From NCBI GenBank assembly GCA_905178155.1, contig CAJINV010000035.1:1-64000 (forward strand): 64,000 bases of DNA, given 5' to 3'. Of this stretch, positions 55,801-63,900 are shown in pieces. Position numbers and translations under genes: made by a program. Position 1 is the stretch's first letter. Each line of letters starts with the position of its first letter. The stretch is from Amoebophrya sp. A120 (Eukaryota > Sar > Dinophyceae > Syndiniales > Amoebophryaceae). Under the pieces are notes generated by a model. That model was not told where the DNA came from and searched no databases. It saw only the letters and a program-made list of their open reading frames with translations.

Positions 55801-55942
55801 AGATTCTACAGCCTCATGCAAGACACGCAATACAAGTTGGACTCTTCCGGATCCACACATATTTGCATTTGATAGTTTCTGCCTTTTCTCGAAACACGCC
55901 GCCGCGGTTTTTACCAATAAGGTGTTCAACTTCTTCTTCGCG
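46899..55942 (-). CDS. gene 10: large acidic protein of unknown function, 18 introners plus three GT-AG introns
   Basis: At least 1,366 aa; the 5' end is missing or unresolved above 55942, where a truncated introner adjoins. All junctions keep one frame to the stop at 46899. The N-terminal two thirds look globular (EFLPEPRVYTQKELLLHTDP, VLSYEIGDNTECIQVRCAV, MRLYLDGRRSRCTIQTCVV) but match no family I know. The C-terminal third is disordered and acidic, with a nine-Asp run and two SUMO-interaction-like motifs (PLVLSDDSD, SEVIDLCSESAAEDD). A UBA/CUE-like stretch follows (MLVEIFQEQDISAEDAEQAL). Canonical introns: 49375-49434, 48990-49044 and 48247-48418, each GT-AG on the gene strand. These make one protein from what would otherwise look like three genes. 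A link to SUMO or ubiquitin signalling is inference from short motifs. Confidence 0.78.
47211..47413. mobile_element. introner, family A
   Basis: Left end TATGCATTGCAAATAAGTAT, right end GACATATTTTCATTTGATA; flanks ACGAT/ACGAC; 203 bp. In gene 10, excision joins DSEVEVDH to IVSTQQNSVQ. Confidence 0.88.
48479..48775. mobile_element. introner, family F
   Basis: Ends TATCCTGAGCAAAAACGTCC and GGAACGTTTTTACACAGGATA; flanks ACACT/CCCCT; 297 bp. In gene 10, excision joins GPGQNDDD to SVESSAPAVE. Confidence 0.85.
49530..49812. mobile_element. introner, family N
   Basis: Left end TATGCAATGCAAATTTTAAT, right end ACACATTTGTATTATCCATA; flanks ACGTT/CCTGT; 283 bp. In gene 10, excision joins PRAGATSQ to TSQERQHPHF. 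Confidence 0.75.
49989..50250. mobile_element. introner, family A
   Basis: Left end TATCCACTGCAAGTACGTCT, right end GACATATTTGCAATGCATA; flanks CGGAG/CGGAC; 262 bp. In gene 10, excision joins SHKSIAS to SDCDDKLSSC. Confidence 0.9.
50681..50957. mobile_element. introner, family A
   Basis: Ends TATCAAATGCAAAAATGTCT and AGACATTTTTACATTTGATA; perfect flanking repeat AAAGA; 277 bp. In gene 10, excision joins DNIKAALS to LLGVPERRSV. Confidence 0.95.
51066..51228. mobile_element. introner, family B
   Basis: Left end TATGAATTGCAAAAGCTAAA, right end CGATACTTTTGCACAGGATA; flanks AGTAC/CTTTC do not match; 163 bp. In gene 10, excision joins NIHIKMRL to YLDGRRSRCT. Confidence 0.85.
51294..51564. mobile_element. 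introner, family A with two extra bases at the left end
   Basis: TC precedes the left end TCATCAAATGCAAAAATGTC; right end GACATTTTTGCATTTGATA; perfect flanking repeat CCTCG; 271 bp. In gene 10, excision joins HFRRAADEG to DDDENLLAPD. Confidence 0.85.
52123..52434. mobile_element. introner, family O
   Basis: Left end ATGCAGCATTGCAAACACAG, right end CCGATCTTGCAGTA; flanks AACCT/GAAAT. It contains a 12-bp hairpin AGCTACCTTGTG/CACAAGGTAGCT (52187-52215). In gene 10, excision joins LCGRLFLE to VDLFPEDRDF. Confidence 0.65.
52473..52681. mobile_element. introner, family D
   Basis: Ends TATCGTACGAAAAAAGTGTT and AACAGTTTTTTCTTGCGATA; flanks ATCGA/GACGA; 209 bp, the same length as the copy in gene 6. 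In gene 10, excision joins LLLRIVN to IDDVLCGRLF. Confidence 0.85.
52759..53047. mobile_element. introner, family A (diverged ends)
   Basis: Left end CATGCATCGCAAACGTGCCT, right end ACATATTTGCATTTGGTA; flanks TTCCG/TATCT. The next element begins six bases to its right. With both removed, gene 10 reads LALGEITSWPIS. Confidence 0.75.
53054..53202. mobile_element. introner, family B, next to another introner
   Basis: Ends TATGAACTGCAAAAGTATCG and CGATACTTTTGCACAGGATA; perfect flanking repeat ATCTC; 149 bp. Its left flank overlaps the right flank of the family A copy at 52759-53047. Confidence 0.9.
53238..53510. mobile_element. introner, family G
   Basis: Left end TATTACAGTGAAAAGTGCCC, right end GGGCATTTTTCATTGCAATA; perfect flanking repeat CCCGA; 273 bp. 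In gene 10, excision joins AIEPIPSG to LRPVLALGEI. Confidence 0.92.
53689..53944. mobile_element. introner, family P
   Basis: Left end TATGAAAATGCACGACTTGA, right end CGACGTTGTGCATTGAGATA; flanks GCCGC/CTCGG; 256 bp. In gene 10, excision joins LDTQCLHC to RGNLKHYTDF. Confidence 0.8.
54144..54411. mobile_element. introner, family A
   Basis: Ends TATCAAATGTAAAAATGTCT and AGACATTTTTGCATTTGATA; flanks TCGAC/TCACC; 268 bp. In gene 10, excision joins LQLCYESQ to STIGDKTLCT. Confidence 0.9.
54467..54771. mobile_element. introner, family A (degenerate)
   Basis: Left end TGTCAACTAGGAAAGTATGT, right end AGACATCTCATACAAATGAT then A; perfect flanking repeat TTCAG; 305 bp. In gene 10, excision joins NPFRYTGLK to VLDLQLGLQL. 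Confidence 0.88.
54830..55094. mobile_element. introner, family A
   Basis: Left end TATCAACTGTAAAAGTGTCC, right end GACATTTTTGCATTCGATA; perfect flanking repeat CAGCC; 265 bp. In gene 10, excision joins HVFGQRL to FVFTKPGFLN. Confidence 0.95.
55309..55539. mobile_element. introner, family A
   Basis: Left end TATCAAGTGCAAAAGTGTCT, right end GACATTTTTCCAGTCGATA; perfect flanking repeat CGTAA; 231 bp. In gene 10, excision joins EEIERQIY to EFLPEPRVYT. Confidence 0.95.
55623..55874. mobile_element. introner, family A
   Basis: Left end TATGCATCGCAAATATGTAA, right end ACATATTTGCATTTGATA; flanks GGTTC/GTTTC; 252 bp. In gene 10, excision joins CFEKRQK to QMRRQFGAAY. Confidence 0.88.
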
Positions 55943-56070
55943 TATGCATTGCAAAAGTTAAAGTATCGCACTCGTATAAAAAATGCATTACAAATTTTGT
56001 CAGGATGAGAAATAAAATTTGTGATGCGGATTTGCCTTAACAAAAAGATTTGTAATGCATGATTGCAATA
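55943..56070. mobile_element. truncated introner, family B, at the 5' edge of gene 10
   Basis: The left end TATGCATTGCAAAAGTTAAA and body match family B, but the sequence departs at about 56070 (after GATTGCAATA) before the expected right end and flank. The upstream exon of gene 10 is not found beyond it, suggesting a rearrangement or assembly join. Confidence 0.65.
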
Positions 56071-56999
56071 TCGAAGAAAAAAACACCATCACAATCACAA
56101 AACTCAAATTTTCAAAATTTTTGACCATCAAAATTAAAACTTCGCTGGACTTTCGCGGCACTCCCGAACCTGTTGTATCTGGTTTTGAATGTTGAGTTTT
56201 GCAGCAGATGATTTATGATATTGGCTATTGGCGGTAAGCTAGCTAGTTAAGAAGAGAGATTTCTGAAGACAATCGCTCAGCTTCCAGCAGACGAACAGTG
56301 GTAGATGGGGTTGTCGCCCTCTGGCCCCACCTCGTAAGTCAAAACGTCGATTTCGGACATCCACAGCTCGAGCTCGCAAAACGTCTAAGTAGGGTATCCA
56401 CTGCTCCGGCTCCGGCCCATAGATCTAGACTCTAAATCCCAAGGCCCGAGCAGCCAGATCGACAAACGATGCATGCGTTCCGGGCTCTAGGCCCCAGCGA
56501 TCAGAACCAAGCTCTCACAGCCAAGCCAGCAGATGGCTTGGAGATCTAGAATATTCGCGGTCACCAAATTTGTCATGCAGATCTCAAATGCGTTCCACTT
56601 CTACCGCGTTCCACGGTTCCTCATATTTGTCATGCGCCGATTGCGTTGCGACCCAAACCAAAATGCTTCATTTCCAAACCACCTCCAGGGCTTATCTAAT
56701 TTCAGCGTTGTCGCAGACATCAGCTTTCCACTTTCGTACTTTTGCTCGGTCGTAGCATCAGTCTTCTCGATTCACCGTAATCGCTTTGAACTTCCACCTT
56801 TATCATCTCCACCGCAACGGTAACTTCGTCGGATTCCTCGACATATGCATTTGAAAATTCCAGTTTTCCCAAGTTTGTCATGCATTTTTAGCATGACAGA
56901 TATTTTGCAGACGTAGATTTATGCATGACAAACTGGTTGGGAATGACTGGAGTTTTCATCTTCATAGGGCTCGACTTTCCGCTCTCGAAGACAAGCAAG
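56071..56999. other. spacer between genes 10 and 11
   Basis: A divergent intergenic region: gene 10 runs left and gene 11 runs right. It begins with AT-rich sequence (AACACCATCACAATCACAAA) resembling the long intron of gene 12 near 63210-63230. It then has a CTAGA/AGATCT-rich patch (56420-56560), and ends with several TTTGTCATGC/GCATGACAAA motifs (56870-56940). No coding support. Confidence 0.45.
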
Positions 57000-59483
57000 A
57001 TGTCTGGACGCCAGGAGATCACTCTCAACGCCAAAACCACGGGGAACTACGGCCCTTTGACCGCCCCCGAGAAGAAAAAAGAGGCGGCCCGCCTGGCTGT
57101 GTGCTTGAAGATCATCTTGTCGCACTTGAAACCGGCCGACATGCTGGACTTGATCAAGCACTTGCAGGATGCCTATGACGAGTCCCAGAAGAAGCCCGAA
57201 GAAAAGTTGGGCGGCCAGGTGTTCAGTGGAACCAATTTCAAAGGTACTACTTTGCTGTTGTATGATGCGCTTGTGCTGTTTTTGTAGGGTCGGTTTATAA
57301 TTTTCTTCATTTTTTCCCGTCCGACATGAACTCATATCTTGATAAGAGACTGTCATGCGAAAATGAAACCAAAAATATATCTTCACAGAGGGGTGGAAGT
57401 CGATACCCATCAAATTCCTGCAAAAATGGACGGCGCTGGTTTTTGAGTGCGAGGTCCAGGACGTGCAACGCGTCCTGAAAGAGGCCGAGCAGGCGTGGGC
57501 CCTCTTTCAGACCATGGGAATTACCGACATTCACGTACTTTATCTTGTTTTTTTCAAATCTGTCATGCATATGTGTAGTTTTTTGCATCACAAATTCATC
57601 ACTTGTGTTGTGCTCCAGAACTTCAGCTTTGGTGCTGATCCCGAGCCACCTCCTCATAACAAAAAACAGCCGCCGACCGGAGGCGAATCGGCCGCTACGG
57701 AGAAGTCCTGCGTGGGTGAACTGCGCTGGTGGAAGCAGAACCGCCCGAAAAAGTTCCGCAAAGCGGCCAAAGAGTTGCGCCGCTTGATGCGCGGCGACCA
57801 CGAACCGTCGGAATCCGGTAGCAGCGACAGTGACCACGATTCGGCTTTCGGAGGCGAAAAAAACCGCGATGCCAGCACCGATACCTCTGGTTCCAGTTCT
57901 TGCGGAAAAGGTCGCCGCGGTGGGAAGAAAAATGCCAAGAACAAGAAGATGAAAAAGGAGAAAGCTAAGCCGAAGGTACTTTTGTTTGTCAGATAAGTCG
58001 GTGCAAATTTACACACAACACAAAGCTTCGCCAGCCTATTCATTCATGCGCAATACAGACATCTGAAAAGTTATATCATGACTGACCAATCCAAAAACTA
58101 AAACAGGGCTCGATTTTGGCGCTGGCCAACAAGCCGAAGTCCATGTTGTTGAACTTCCGCGACAGCTCCAGTGCGGATCGCAAGCGTGGCCGCTCCAAGA
58201 ATGTGACCATCAAGCGCCGCCGCAAGCAGTCCTCTTCTTCCGCGCCATCCACCCCGCCCAAGCGGAAAAAGAACAAGCCCGTCCGCCAATTGACCCCGCA
58301 CCCCCGTTACATCGAGCAGCGTGCGGGTCTCCCCGGGTCTTCGAAAGACATCTTCGCCCCGAACCACAACTACTCGCTGCGCGACTACCGCAAGATGCGC
58401 TCGTCGGGGAAACCGAAGTCTGGGAAACCGAGTATGCTGCTCGCGGGGAAGGAGACTTCGAAGAACAAGCGGAACGTGTTGGAAAGCGTGGACGAGGAAG
58501 AGGAAGATGCCGACTCTATCGGCGACTCTGATTCCCACGCCGAAGATTCCATGGACAACTACTTCCGCCACAACCCCAACCTCGACAGTATGATCGATGA
58601 TGGGGAACTGGATGATCAGGAGTCGAAGTCGGGACTGCCTGCTACCCCGTTGTCGCCGGATTCTTCTCATGGTGCTTCGAAAAAGCGCGGCCGTGGCAAG
58701 GGGAAGGATGATAAGAAGCCGGCTGGGAAAGGTGCTGCTACCCGCACCAAGAAAAAATCGGCCGACAAGAAGGACGATAAGAAGGAGGCTCCGAAGCCGA
58801 CGGTGAAGGTCCCGGGTACCGATGGGCGCCCGTCGCGTGGTAGCGCTTTGTCGGACAAAGCCAAATCCCTGCGTGCGAAGCGTGAAAAAGCGACGAAGAA
58901 GGCGACTGCCTCGCAGGCTTCCGGCCGTGGTACCCAGTCCTCCCAGAAGTGTATCTACTTGAAAACGGCCTCGCTGCAGCATTTGTTTCCAGGTTTCTGA
59001 ACGACAAGGTTGTTCATTTTATGGAGAAGTTGATTTCTCTAAAACGAAAAACGCATGACAGGTTCAGCCTCCTGGAAATTTCTGCAGCGGAGGCTCGTTT
59101 TCAATTGCATAAACGCCGCTCCGAAAACCCCGGAGTCGAAGGCGCGCACTCCGCGCGGCAAGACTCCTGTCGCGACTCCGGGATCCGAAAAGAAGACGAA
59201 GATGTTGCCGCCGAAGCTGCCCTCGCCGAAACAGGATAAGTCCACCCCCATGAAGACGAAGTTGGCCAGCACTCCGGGCAGCTCGGGGAAGAAAAAGAAC
59301 GACGACAAGACTGCTGCGTCGCAGAAGGACCCGCCCCCGTCGGAGAAGAAAAACGACAAGCACTATTCGCCGAAGCCCAAGACGGGGCCTCCGGCTAGCA
59401 GCAGCAAATCCACGAAGGGTGAGGTCAAGGAGGAACAGAATACCTCGAAAAAGGACGAGGTGAAGAAGGACAAAACGCAGTAG
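57000..59483 (+). CDS. gene 11: unknown lysine-rich basic protein, GT-AG introns only
   Basis: Start ATG at 57000 (MSGRQEITLNAKTTGNYGPL), stop TAG at 59481; 659 aa. Exons: 57000-57243, 57389-57534, 57619-57975, 58107-58948, 59093-59483. The four introns (145, 84, 131 and 144 nt) begin GT and end AG; the last (acceptor GCGGAG) is the least certain. Residues 1-130 look globular and helical (RLAVCLKIILSHLKPADMLD, DVQRVLKEAEQAWALFQTM). The rest is basic and disordered, with lysine clusters (GKKNAKNKKMKKEKAKPK, RKRGRSKNVTIKRRRKQ), an acidic island (SVDEEEEDADSIGDSDS), and an SP/TP-rich tail (KTPESKARTPRGKTPVATPG). A nuclear, chromatin-associated and phosphorylated role is plausible but inferred. 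Family unknown. Confidence 0.85.
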
Positions 59484-60958
59484 GTGCTGCTGGTGCAGGC
59501 CGAATCAACATCGTCAAAACTGCGGCGTTGCAGTTTTTCACAGTTCTATTTCGTCGCGGGCCGACAAGAGCAAACCGATTTTTCGTAGAAATAAAAGCTC
59601 ATCGGAGGTGCCTACATCCTCCCATCAGCAACTACACTCGAAACCGGTGCCGATATCCGGACCAGTGCAGCGGGACACTGATATCAAAACCTGTCTTCAT
59701 ACGTCACGCGGTCCTGCATGACAAACTTCAAACAACAAATGATAGAAAGGAATAAAAACAACGTCCGATTTAGCAGCACCATCACCAGCAATAATTTCGA
59801 ATATCCGGCTAAAACAACTTCGGCTGCGGCAGTAGTAGTTCCCGCATATTCATCAACTGATATCTTCACCTCCACCGCGTTCGGTCTCGGCGACACTGAT
59901 CTCCCAGTCCTTATGGATTTGAAAAATTCTACCCCACTTTAGTGAAAGGCTAAAGCGCAAGATCGGAATCTGTCACGCGTGACAAGATGATATCTCGTTA
60001 CGATTTCACAGCGACAGGAATTCGTCATGCATTTTGTAAAGTGTCACGCGTGTGAGGATGAGGCATCTTGCAATTGTGCCTTTCGCTAAGGTGGGGGCAT
60101 CGTTTTCATTTCCATCTGCGGCCCACGGTGTCGAATCAAACGTACTTTCAGGGAAAGAACTACATTTATTTGAGTCGATGTCATCGACGATTTCTACTCC
60201 TCGACTGAGGAGAAAGTGAACACTTTCACCGCGTATGGAGCTTGCTCCTTTTGAATACATTGCTGAGATAAAATGCGAAGCTTTTCGAGCTTCACAAAAA
60301 ACTTTATTTTTTAACTGTTAAACGGACGGATGGAACCCAATAAAGCTGTGCCCTTCTCATGTTTGCCGACAGGCTACGTGCCCGCTACCGCTTCTTCTTC
60401 TTTCGTGTTCCTCAACCTCCTCCTTCCGAAATGAAAAGCTCCTTCCACCGAAGCTCTATGGTTCCGCGAAATCAAAGTAACGCGATCACCGCCCGGATCA
60501 CCAATGGCTTTGCCGTCGATCAACGTTCTCGTCGCCTACAGCCACGACCGCAGCAGATCCCAAATTTCTGCTCATCGCTCGGCCCTGCGGTGCCTCGTTC
60601 TTCCACCAATGCGCTCCATCCAACAACAATTCTTTTTTCAATTTTCTCCCCGGTTCTGCTGCTTCTCAGCGAGTTCGGACGACAAGGCTCCACGGAAATT
60701 AAAACGCAGGTCTTTCGTTCTCCACCCGATCTTGATTGCGACTGCGAAAAGTTCTTTCCGATGCATGCACTTTGAGCCATCTTCTAACAGGGCCTTCGTT
60801 TTTGCACTTCGTGTGAAAACAGGATTGGAATTCCACTTGATTGCAAACTAGAACTTCTAGGTTTTGTAGCTTCTAAATCTACGTAGCGACTCAGATTCAA
60901 ATATAGTTTTTGTGCGGGTTTGCGCTCCGCGCTTTCTCGATAGCGACATAATTTGAAG
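59484..60958. other. spacer between genes 11 and 12
   Basis: Two overlapping plus-strand frames (60359-60775 and 60504-60851) and one minus-strand frame are open over the same stretch. None has a recognisable domain or spliced partner. GCATGACAAACTT occurs at 59714. Nothing is assigned. Confidence 0.4.
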
Positions 60959-63900
60959 ATGGTGCAGGTGTATCCGATGTCAAACGCCCCTCGAAAGTTG
61001 TTTGCTGTGCCATGCACAGCCTTCATTTGTCATGCACGGAGTGCATGACTGCATATCAAACGACTCTCGTGGGGCCAGTTTGCCATAGGATATACAGAGC
61101 AAGAAACTGTACGAGAGCGGCACGCTGATGCTGTGCCGCATGCTCAGCGACACGTGCGTTGGCAACTGGAAGCGCCAGCGTGGAGCCTTGGCTCCGAAGT
61201 GGTCCCAGTGGCGCCTGGAGCTCGAGCAGTCCGAGATGTACGGCACGGCGGAGGACCTGGACATGGAGAACGGCACCTGCAAGACCAATATGGGACTGGA
61301 GATGGTGCTTGTTTTTCTTTTCAACCTTTTCCTCTACTTTTTCGTGGGGCAAGCTGCAAGAGCTGCATCTTCAACATGGCGAAGTGCTTTCGAGGCATTT
61401 GCCCGAGGGCATTTTCGCATGACAAATTTAGAGCACGCTGCAAGACGGCGCCCCTACATGCATGACAAATTGGGTAGTTGCGGTCGAACATCATTTGCGC
61501 ATCACAAACTCGAAACTGATGAGAAGAAAAACGTATTTTCGCAATACAAATTTAAATTCTTTCAGGCCTTGTTCCTGTTGTGGATGAAGGGGCGCGGGTA
61601 CAGCGACCAGGTGAAGGCGTGGCTGGCCACTGTCCGCTATAAGCCGCAGGACCTCAACGACTCCGACAGGCTGCAGCTGATCGCCACAGCTTTGGAGAAG
61701 GCGCACTGCGAGTCCGAGGTGTCCGCACGCCTGCAGCTGGTAAATCGTATCCACCTTCTTTTGTCGCATTAGGTCGCGCTACTTCCGCTTTTCCAAAATA
61801 GATATGATAGCCACGCCTCGAGCTGCATGATTTCCACTTCTTTCCCGCAATACAGATTCTCCTCAAGACCCAAAAAAATCAACACAGACCAATCTGCTGC
61901 GGGGGACGCTCGACTTGATCATCTTCATGTACAACCTGCTTGGCGTTGTCCACTTCGAGTACCCCGGCGAGTCCACCCAACTGAGTGACCAAGTGTGGCA
62001 GAAAACGATCAACATTCAGACCGATGAGAGTACAAAAGGGCAGGAGAAAAAAGCCTCCTTTGCGGTATAGAGTTTAGATTTCTTTTGGTTGATTCTCGCA
62101 TGACAAATTGCATCAGTCGTTGTTTCCTTGGATCTGTGCATTACAGAGCTTCGCCTTGTACGATTTACGCATTACAAACTCAGGCTTACTTGAGCTTCAT
62201 GATCAACCCCGTCCGGAAGTTTGTCACCTACTTCTTCCCGCTGATCTTGCAGCGCCCGAGCCAACGGCTTCCGGGAGGGAAAAACCCCGTGCACTCCGCC
62301 GCGCAGGGCAAGGCCGTCGACTTGTTCCGGCTTGTCCACTGGCTCGGGGGGCCGGCCTTGGTGCGAAAACTGGTCGGACCGTTTTACAGTGGCTGGCGCC
62401 ACTGTTTGATCATAGATAGCGATCAAGAAGAATCACAAGTACGCTCTGGACAAGGACTCGGCTACGTGATCAACTGTGTCACGCGCCTCGGCATCCATCA
62501 TCGACTTTCAAATATATGCAACCGCGTGTGCCTTGCCATCGCGCGGGTCCGATTCTGTTTACGAGATTTCCTCCGCGGCCAATACGCACGCAACAGCCTC
62601 CGCGGCGCCTACGAGGCTGCGAGGCAGCGCCTGCTGCAGAAGTGCGACGAGGAGAACTTGTGCATCGTGAAGGTCGAGCGGCAGACCGGGAAGACGACGA
62701 AAAAGGCGCTACAAGAAAGTACTTCGATTTTGTTTCTCTTAACGTTCGGTAGTGCATGCAAGTGGTTTATGTTGATTTCAGGTTTTGGGCTCAATACAAG
62801 TCGGCTTTTTATTTTGAAATGGCCATCACAGCGCCCTGAAACAAGATGGCGGAAGCTCGTGGCCAGCGGCCCGGTAGCCAAACTTGCCCCAAGTCGAAAG
62901 CCGGAACCTTCGGCTTTCGATTTTTTCAAAAGTGAGCGCTTTGATTCTTGGTCGCACAGATCACAAAGAGAAAAAGTGCTCAAAAAGTGAGTTCGAAAAG
63001 GGACAAAAAGTGCAAAAAAAGCCATGGCTTTTTTTCATTTTTTTGTGGAAAATCAAATGTGATGGCGTTTTTTATCCCCACCTGTATACAAAAAAGCGAG
63101 TTGTGATGGTGTTTTTTATCCCCAGCTAAAATGGCACTTTTTGCGCTTTTTGTAAACGTGATATTTTTTGAATCCCCACCTAAGTGCAAACGAAAGAAGC
63201 AAAAACAAAAACACCATCACAACCGGAAAAGTTCAGTTTTAGGCGCGGCCTCCGAAGTCGCTTTTTTTTCAAGTTTTTCAAAAGTGGTTACTTTGTGAAA
63301 TGTGATGCTCGCCTATAGGTGGGGACTCACTCTTTTTTTGGTGCAACATCACACCAAAAATGAAAACGTTTTTTGTTTTCGGGGGGGGTCCAAAAAATAT
63401 TAGAGTTAGCGAAAAAAAATGTCTATTGTGATTGACAAAACAAATAATGAAAAGACTGTTTTTCAAAATCGAAAGCTCTTGATCGTCGTCTTCAAATCCG
63501 CCCAAATCTCGCAATACAGATGCGTCGCTGACCAGTATGGTGGAAACCCGCTGGCTTGCGGAATGGGCGGTGGCACAGTGGCTGCTCAGAAACAGCGAAG
63601 TGGTGATTGCGATCTTGCGCGAGATGTTGGACTTCGAGAACGGGTTTCGGGCCAGAGTCGACGGCTCGGAGCGTGGCCAGCCCTCGGCTTTTGAGGATGG
63701 CACCGCGCTGGATTATCTCGACCTGTTTCCTGCGCCACTGGTTTTGACCGAGGAGGGCAGTGTCATGGGCCTCAGCAGTGATGTGTTCGGTGGAAGATAT
63801 GCATGGCAAACAGCTAGCAATCTGACCACGTGGAAATGTGAAGAATAAAGATGTCATGCGGAAATGAACTCACAGCTGCGTTTCCTATATGCGCAGGCTG

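Noticed and set aside
2397-56070. Short reading frames across element ends (peptides such as KCKNVWVWK or FQTQTFLHL)
   Set aside because: They recur wherever the same element ends occur and are translations of the inverted repeats, not proteins.
2397-56070. CRISPR array suggested by many similar repeats
   Set aside because: Repeats are inverted, lie in pairs inside eukaryotic genes, and are flanked by target duplications; there are no regular spacers or cas genes.
60359-60851. Plus-strand genes between genes 11 and 12
   Set aside because: Two overlapping frames and a minus frame compete; none has recognisable composition or spliced partners.
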